Assembly: GCA_027922465.2 (NCBI GenBank)
Contig: BQMF02000218.1
Location: 372,001-436,000, forward strand
DNA from: Turritopsis dohrnii
Taxonomy: Eukaryota; Cnidaria; Hydrozoa; Anthoathecata; Oceaniidae
Direction of reading: 5' to 3'
DNA length: 64,000 bases
Under the pieces are notes generated by a model. It was not told the origin of the DNA and made no database searches. It saw only the letters and a list, made by a program, of their open reading frames with translations. Position 1 is the first letter of the stretch. Every line of letters begins with the position of its first letter. Below, in pieces: positions 46,901-55,900 of this stretch. The position numbers were made by a program, and so were the translations under genes.

Positions 46901-49900
46901 GAATGGACGTTACTGATTTCACGCCATGTATATTATGTAAAATATTCTGAAGTGGGAGGTCTCTACTCTCGGCGGGAGATCGGGAGGACTAGTGAAATAG
47001 CGGGAGTCTCCCGCCCATAGCTGGAGACTTGGAACTTATGGTCTCTGATTTAAGGCTCTATCTAAACAACAGATGTATATAATATCTAAAATCACTTTTT
47101 TCTTCACGCTTATGGAGCTTCACGCTTACTTATTGTGTTTCAACATCTTTTTTTATCTGCTTCATCTAATATTTTAGTATTTTTTGTGACTTGGTTGAGT
47201 GGTCATGTACATTTTCGTTTACCAGACAGGTCTGTTTTATAAGCGTGTCCGAAGTTTGGAAGGATGTCCAAAGTTTGGAAGATTGACGGTATTAAAAAAC
47301 CAACTTCACCTGCTGTGGAGATCTGGGAGATCCCCAAGTTACAGTGGAAAGCTACAGAGCTTAATTTAGAGGAATGATGCCTGAATGATTTTTTTGTTAG
47401 GTGAAGAAATAAATTTGTATAACAAAGGAAATTTCAAAATTACCTTAGCAACCATGGTCATTCCTCATAACAATAAATATAATGACCTAACATACCTATT
47501 ATCTTGTCAATTGAATAATCTAAGTTGAGCATGTTTTGTTTTAAAAAAAGAGGAGTATGTTTTTAAGTCCCTCCCCCTTACCAGCAAAAAATAGTTTTTT
47601 GTTTCCCAGTTGGAATATTATTATATATATGCGAAAAAAGATCAAGATCGTGTTTATTGCGAACATAAGAAGCTGTGGCCGTAACTATGTTGTTTTTTTG
47701 CATTATAATTAAATTTATCCAAGAAATTCTGAGGAAGGGGCAAAAATACCAAAAAATAAATTGTAAATGATCTTCACTCTACATCAATACACAAGCAGAA
47801 TATGTCCAAAAACCAATAGATAGACATAGATAGATAGATAGATAGTTTATTTCATAAAGCAGGTTTAACAATTTCAGCAAGCTGATGTGGACCTACAAAT
47901 AAAAAATTTAATCAAATAAAAATTGTTTAGTAAAAATAAACGTAAGGTAAGAAAAGAAACATTATGTTCATAGAACAATCCTTCGTGACAATGCCATTTG
48001 AAATGTTGTAAGCACAGAAATTCGGGCAGGAAGAAAGCAGACATAATTTGAATCGAAGCATAGATTAATGACAGGATTGAAGTAGCTGTACAGTAATCAG
48101 CAGTGTTCTCTATACCTCAATATTGGAAACATCACACATACATGGGCATCACATCACGTCATGGGCCTAAAGCAAACATCATCCAGTTGTTATTAATCCT
48201 CAGTGGTTCAATCGAAATCAACCCTGGACCAAAGTACCCTTGCGGTGAACCTAAATGTGGCAAGCCTGTAAGAAATACCAATTCTATTGCTTGTGACCAA
48301 TGTAACAAGTGGCTCCACCTTGATTGTATCTCAATGAACATGAATGTTTTCAATTGCTATACAAACGACGATCTACTAGACTGGACCTGTTGTAACTGTG
48401 GTTTACTAAATATAAGTACTTCTGTTTTCGACAGCTGTTTTTCCGACTCAGATACTTCCACTAACAACGGCCATAAAGAACAACCTGAGAGAACTAAAGC
48501 ACAATCTCTTCGAATTATGGTGATTAATTTCCAAGGGATATGGAGTAAGAAAGAAGTTTTCCACCAAATCCTTCATAATACCAACACTGACGTTGTAATA
48601 CGTTGTGAGACACACCTTGATCCATCAATACAAGATAGTGAGATTCTCCCCAAAGGATTTACAGCATACCACAAGGACCGCAGAGATTCTTGGGGAGGAG
48701 TCATTGTAATTGTAAAGTCTTCTCTGATTTCTGACCAGTATATGAATCGAAATGCACTGAATGTATTGCTATTAAAATAAAGACATAACAGAAACCTGTT
48801 ATCATCTGTGCAGCATACCGGCCACCAAAAAATGACTTACAGTATCTCGAAAACCTCACAAACGACGTGATAACTGTCATCAACAAGCACAAAACTAACC
48901 CGCACTGGATTGGTGGTGATTGGAATCTCCCAGACATTGACTGGCATACCAACAGTATAGTTGCACATCAGTACCCAAAAGCACTCAATGAGTCGTTTAT
49001 CAACATCATGGAAGATACTAACACTGAACAATTAATTGACTTTCCAACAAGAAAGAATAACGTTCTTGACATTCTTTTAACCAATAACCCATCGCTAGCT
49101 AGTTGTATAAAAGATATTCCTGGTATCAGCGACCACGACAGAGTAGCTACAGTTGATATGTGTCACCCATGTCGAAATCGACCTGCTCAAAGAACTATTC
49201 ACCTTTGGAGTCGAGCTGATATTCCTGAAATTAAAAACTCACTGAAGCCAGATATAGAAAGTTTCTGTAATCATCAAACAGAAGACACTCCTATTGATGA
49301 TCTGTGGAAAATGTTCACCACCATTACAGATTCAGCCACGTCAAAAATACCTTCAAAAGAAACATCAACACGACGATATAACATGCCATGGTTCTACAGG
49401 GAGTGTAAGTGTTTATCTCACCGAAAAAAAAACGAGCTTTCAGGAGAGCAAAACAAACTTATATGAATTCAGACTGGGAAAGGTTTAGATCTCTACGTTC
49501 AAAAACTAAAAAGGCATGTCAGTCAGCCTACAACAATTATGTCAATGAAACAATTTTGTCAGACAACCCAAAACGTTTATACTCATTTGTTAAAAGCAAA
49601 CGCCAGGACAATATAACTGTTTCCACACTCAAAAATGACGAAAAACTTGTGATTGATGATGAAAAGAAGTCAGATATACTTAATAAACAGTACTGTAGTG
49701 TCTTTTCGGAACCCAATGGAAAAGTACCTGATATACCTACGAGGGGTAGGTACTAGACACTGACATGAATGACTTTACTATCTCAGTCAAAGGTGTCACA
49801 AAACTATTGAAGTCCATTAAACCGTTCAAAGCAACAGGACCTGACGGCATCAAGGCGAAATTCCTGCTCGAATTTACTAATGAACTTTCTCCAGCATTAG

Positions 49901-52900
49901 TATTGATATTCAACGCTTCATTAAAGCAGGGAGAAGTCCCTGCAGCCTGGAAACATGCCCTTATTGTCCCAGCATACAAAGGAGGTGGCAAAAGCAGAAG
50001 TGACTCCAAAAGCTACAGACCAATTTCGCTAACATCAATAGTTTTCAAAACAATGGAGTACATCCTGTACAGCAAAATTATGGACCATCTAAACAGCAAC
50101 AACATATTGTCAGACTTTCAACATGGTTTCAGAGAGAAAAGATCATGTGAAGCTCAATTACTCCTCACCACCAACGATTTTGCAGATATTCTGAATCAGG
50201 GAGGTCAAACCGATTCTGTCCTTCTTGACTTCAGTAAAGCGTTTGACAAGGTTGACCACCAAAAACTGTGTCACAAGTTAAAACGTTATGGAATACGTGG
50301 AAGGCATTTGTCATGGATCCGATCCTTTCTGAGTGGAAGAACCCAACAGGTTACCATCAATGGTAAATCATCTTCTCCCGCTGCTGTAAAGTCAGGCATC
50401 CCCCAAGGAACGGCACTGGGACCACTTCTCTTCTTGATATACATCAACGACTTTCCAGTATGTGTGAAATCAAAGGCACGCCTCTTTGCAGATGATGCAT
50501 ACCTTTATCGATCGGTGTCAACCCGGAATGATTCAGATATTTTGCAGGACGACCTGAGAGCACTACAAAGCTGGGAACAAACATGGAACATGGAATTTCA
50601 TCCAAGCAAATGTAAACTGTTGCACATAACAAACAAAGTCAAACCCATTCATGCTGTTTATAAAATACACAACCAAAATTTAGAATCTGTTGACGACGCA
50701 AAATACCTAGGAGTTATAATTAACAAGCGCTTGAAATGGATTCCCACGTTTCAATGGTATGCAAGAAAGGATCCCAGGTACGAAACTTCTTACAACGTAA
50801 TCTACAAGGTTGCGGTAAAGATACGAAAGAACAAGCATACAAAACCTATGTTAACCCGATCCTTAACTATGCATCTGCAAGAATTCATTTGTTCCTGCAA
50901 GTGTTAAATTATGGAACGAACTCCCAATAGATATCTCAAATGATTTGATGTTAACATCTTTTAAAGTGAAAATTGATAAGTTGGATTAATTTGACTTAGT
51001 TTTATTATGCCTTTTCATTTGTGTGTTTTGTCCTCTTACTCTCGATTACTAAACTCGGTCCTATTCTCAGTTCAAAGTACTCAACTTTTCAAGTACTTGT
51101 TTTAACTCAGTGAATATATGAACATATAAATATTTTAAAATTTCATATATATACATTCTGATACGTTTTCATACATTTTCATACAATTTCTGTATTAATT
51201 AGTTTATAAATTAGTAAAGACCATTTTACGTCAATAAATGGTCTTTTCTGAGTATTTATATACTAATTTATTTAAAATATTTGACTTATTTAGATTTTGA
51301 AGTTCCCACTGCATATATTTTCATTTTGGTTTTCTCCTATATTCAATCTGTGTGGACTTTCAGGTAGTTATTAGTATTGCCATCTCTTTCAATTCCTAAT
51401 TTAACTCCAACATTTAATTCTTCCCCAGGCAAAAGCTTTTATTTTATTTTACACGTTAAGTTTGTTTGATAAAAATTTTTATTTGCATTAGTTAATTTTA
51501 TACAGGTATAGTTATTCAGCCCTCTGAATTTCAACGGCATTCAGCTTTTGCCGTCGTGAAGCTGCCGTAAATCAAAATTACGACGGCAAAATTTTGCCGA
51601 CAATGTTTTTTGAATACAAATATTGAATATGTAGGGCTATTCTTGGGAATTCTTCCGTTTATTCTCAAAAATTTTCTTTCCATAGAACATTTGTTTACGT
51701 CACGTCATTAATTTATAAAATATGAATAAGAGTAAGACGAACATATCTTCCTTTCAAAAATCTTTCAACAATATTCACATAATGCTAAATAGAAAGCCCT
51801 CACGCAGGAATGTTTATTATAAAGTATGATGAAGTCAGTTTGGGTTTTGTTATTGGATGCATTTTTTTTCCGATAAGTTCATATCCTATTCAAGTCAGTT
51901 TGGGTTTAGATTTTAATACAGATTGATTTGTGATTTTTCTTTTCGCCTGCCGCGAAATTAGTAAAGAAACGCTTACGCATAGGTTCGTTGTTTTTATTAA
52001 ACTATGAATAATCAAACAATTAACAGGACAAGTTCACAGTAGACCCCCTGCGGTTTACAATTTTAAATCTTGTATATACCTTCTTGTTCCAGATAAAACT
52101 ATTGATTTATAAACTGTTTAGTTTCTGTTTTATTAGCCATTATTCTAAATCAATATTTTTACAGGAATAAACCAATCAACATCTTACACGGCGGCATTTT
52201 TTTGTCGTCGTAAATGATGATCTGCCGTCGCAATTTTCAAATACAACGGCATTTTTTTGCTGTCAGTCTTTTTTCCTAATTCAGAGGGCTGGTTATCTAT
52301 TTTAACTTTATTTAAAGTGATGAGATTGGGTCCAAGGACCCTTAGTCACTAAATACATAGATAGATAGAAAGACAATGCATCAAAATCTGAATCCAGATG
52401 AGGTCTCTGAGAAACTTTGCAAATCAAATCAAGGTAATGCCTAATATCGCATTTAGTAGGAATTTGTGCAATAAAAGTTAAAATTTCCATGCCTGCTACC
52501 GTATAACGGTAGTAGAAACTCAATCCATTTGAGTTTCAAAACTCAATCCTATCAATTTGAAACTCAAAAGATTTATAAAACATTTTCAATCTCAATTTTG
52601 TACTTTTCTGTTCCACAAAAACATGAGAAAAGTCCATTTCATCCATCGTCTTTGGATTGTTGGTACAGCATTTGGCCTAACTCGATTCTTAGCCACTCAA
52701 GAGCGCTGCGGGGTCTTCTGGCTGTGATTTTTAAATAAACAGTTTTAAGGCCGACCTCCACTTGTGCAATATTGCCCATACATACGTACACGGCCAGTTT
52801 TGCGCATGCTTAGCTACAACTATTGCTCGTCGACATCCATATTATTTTGTGTGATTTCTACTTTTATTGTGTGTATTCTACTTTTTCAGGCGGCTGTGCA

Positions 52901-55900
52901 TTCATCTGGCATGTGAGCCAATCAAATTTCAAGAAAAACGCAAACATTGCAAAAAAATTGTAAACATTGGGAAAGAAAGAACATCACGAGTTTCTTTATT
53001 AACTGGAGATTCAAATTAATTGGTCCTGCAACGCCCAGTGGACGTTCGTACATACATAAGCACAAGTAGAGGTCGCCCTTTAAGTGGCAACGAAAAAACT
53101 TGAGAAGTAAAAGAAAATGTGTTTAATTGACCTGTTTTATAATTCTAAAAGCTATTGTTCACCAAAAAAAGTTATAGATAACTTTTCAGACAGACAGTTT
53201 TTACATAAATGTACATGGTACATGACTGGTAGCCTTGTGGTAGAGTGCTCGCTTCCTGTTCGGGAGGACGCGGGTTCAATCCCCGACCGAGTCATGCCAG
53301 CGACTATAACAGTGTGAATCAATCCTCTCTGCTTAGCACTCAGCAAGAGAGTAGGAATGATGTCTAGGGTGGTTGTCTAGTTGAGCGGTTTCTGTCATTA
53401 CAGCTTCCGTAGCCCAAATGGGGGCTTTAAATGCTCTAGGACCTCCTTCGCAGGACCCTCATTGATAACAGTACCTTACGGAACTGAAGAGGCTATCCTG
53501 GGTAAACATTCGTAAATAAATAATAAATAAATAGAGTATAAGGAGAATCTATCCAGCTGCATGCGGATTTGTAAGTTTCAAAATCTGGAAGAAATCGATT
53601 ACAAGTCCATTTTTTCGCGATGGTTACAAGCAGACAAAACTAAATCAAAGCAATGGAAAGTTGCTAGCAGATTAAACCTAACTTGTAAATAGCATACTTT
53701 TTTGACGAGTGAGTGACTCTGTCTGTCGAAAAGTAATTAAGACTTAGGAACGGGGTTGGGTTTGAACAAACAAAACAACACACTGTAAGTAAAAAATGAT
53801 CACTGGCACATGCATTTGTTCATTGTTGAGGATTGTTTGTTCGCGCCTTTTCTGTCCTTTTCTTGTCCTTTTCTGTCTTCTTCTCCTTTTTTCTTGTGAG
53901 AAGATTCTATAGTTCATCACCCGATAAGGCAATAAGTAATTATAGCCAACTATATACGTCGATATTGTGAAAAAAGAAACAAAATCCCCTTGAACCCTCT
54001 GCAAACTGCTTTTAAACTCAATCTCCAAAAAAAAACAGTAGCAAAAAGCGCTGCAAATATGCCCCCGAGTGTGTACAAAGATCTCAACTGACTCCAATTC
54101 AGGCACCCTGACCCAAGTTCTTGAAAAGCAATAAATTTACCCATATTTTCCGTAAAAAATCTGATGGTCCAGGCTAATCTTGTTTGACAGGGGAGTAGTG
54201 AATTTTGAAGGATCAATGGTGATTCCAGCAAGCACATCGAATAAGACACCAGCAATGTTGGATGAAGTTTTGGAAGTTTCTGGTCTGGGATGCAATTTGC
54301 ACCAACGTGGGATAAAGTGGCTGAATTCTTTCAACCTTCCTTTACGCATCTTGAATTTCAGCATCCGTTTGTTGCAGTTTTCACATAAAGTCTTAACAGC
54401 GAGCTTAGACTCAATGCTATGGGGAAACTTTCTAGTAGGATGTTGATGTTGATGACTGCGTTCTGAGTTGGCCATGATCTTGAGTCATGGATAGCAATTC
54501 GGTTTTTCTGACACTCATGACTGTTGAGATAACTGCTAAACGTTTGACAGCTCTTGTTTGTTGATATTGTTAATGTCAACATATTTAAACAAGTCCTCTT
54601 CAAGTTCTGTCACAATGTTGCCAAAGCAGGCTTACAATTTGACCAGCAAGAATGTCTGTACATTGTTTGTCCCATCGCTTTAGGAAAGTGTTCCATGTTT
54701 CTTCAGTGATCCCTCTTGAGATTGCTGGCCGCTGGGTTTTTGGTGGCATTTGCCTCTGTGTGTCGCCAGATTCGCACCTGGTTGATACACTAAAGCATAA
54801 ATGTTTGACTGAGCTGCATCAACAATACCTTCCACAGCATCAGTGGGAACCCGCAACCAGGGAGTGGGCAGTGAATGACAGGCATCTCTTGGAGTCAGTG
54901 TATAAGCTCAAACATGAGCAAATATGCGTTTATTGTATTGGTTTCAAGTCATTGAGCTAAAATGGTACAGGATAGAAGATTGTTATAATAATTAATTATA
55001 CTATCACATATACATACAATTTCCTATAAAGTTCAACAGAACGGGATACACATTTTTCACATCGCAAACAGCACTGCTGTCAGGGGCTGATACAGGTCAA
55101 TTTCAACAGCAGTATACCGATTTTGGGGACATTATCCATTTTGGGGATGCCCAAATTCAGCAACAGGTTTTGAAAAAGAAACAATATTTTTAACATTTAA
55201 AAAAGGAAGTTATAGCATTAAACTTTGATTTAAACAACAAGATTAACCACGCTTTTTCTAGTATGATTTCTTTTCACCATTTGTTAATAAAGTGTTTTCA
55301 CTACGTATCATTTGTTAGTATAATTTCATGAGTTCCTTTTGTCATAATGGTTCTTGTAGGTGAATAAAATAGCATAAACTTCTGGCTATGAAGTAACTAA
55401 TTTTGAGTTTTACGTTAACTCTTGTCCCAGTGACATGACTTGGAATTTATTGTGTTGTGTTTTAAAATGCAAAAAGACGAGTTGAGCATTAGAAACGCCC
55501 TGTTTTCTCTTCATTTTTGGATTCCCCGTGAACTGGCAAAGGGTTTTTTAAGATTCCAAATAGAAAGTTTTTAGAGAGCATTAATTATTTGAAACAGAAA
55601 TCAAGAATGCGATACTGCAGTTTGAGTTCTTATGGTGTACTTAGCTTTCAATGAAAGTCTGGGTTTTCAATACTTGATGTAAAACTTGCTTACATGGACC
55701 TATCCATTTTACTTTAATTTTGTTATTTTTATGTATTTTATCGTTAGGGTCAATGCTTTTGGCGAAAAATGAACTGAAGAAATGTGCAGACTTCTTCGTA
55801 GTTGATCATATCTGGACATCTGACGGCTCTGTTAAAGCATTTGAAGAGCTCAAAAAGTCCCCTCACTTGGCTAAAAAGCTAGCAAAGATTTTTTCCATTC

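Larger units (their letters stand above)
35344..47289. mobile_element. Candidate large element or paired termini of the ACTTCGGACA family
   Basis: The left terminus at 35344 (CCGTCAATCGTCCTAACTTC) and the right terminus ending at 47289 are inverted. Both have TA outside and share over 100 bases of inner sequence (CAGACCTGTCTGGTAAACGA, then ACTAAAATATTAGAT). Other insertions (35378-36047, 36292-40261, 42657-45375, 45867-46552) lie between them. This is either one old TA-duplicating element swollen by insertions, or two independent copies in opposite orientation. A like terminus at 40754 argues for caution. Confidence 0.45.

Noticed and set aside
53217..53295. Possible second tRNA gene
   Set aside because: The long conserved body and A/T-rich tail, and lack of clean acceptor-stem pairing, mark it as a SINE.
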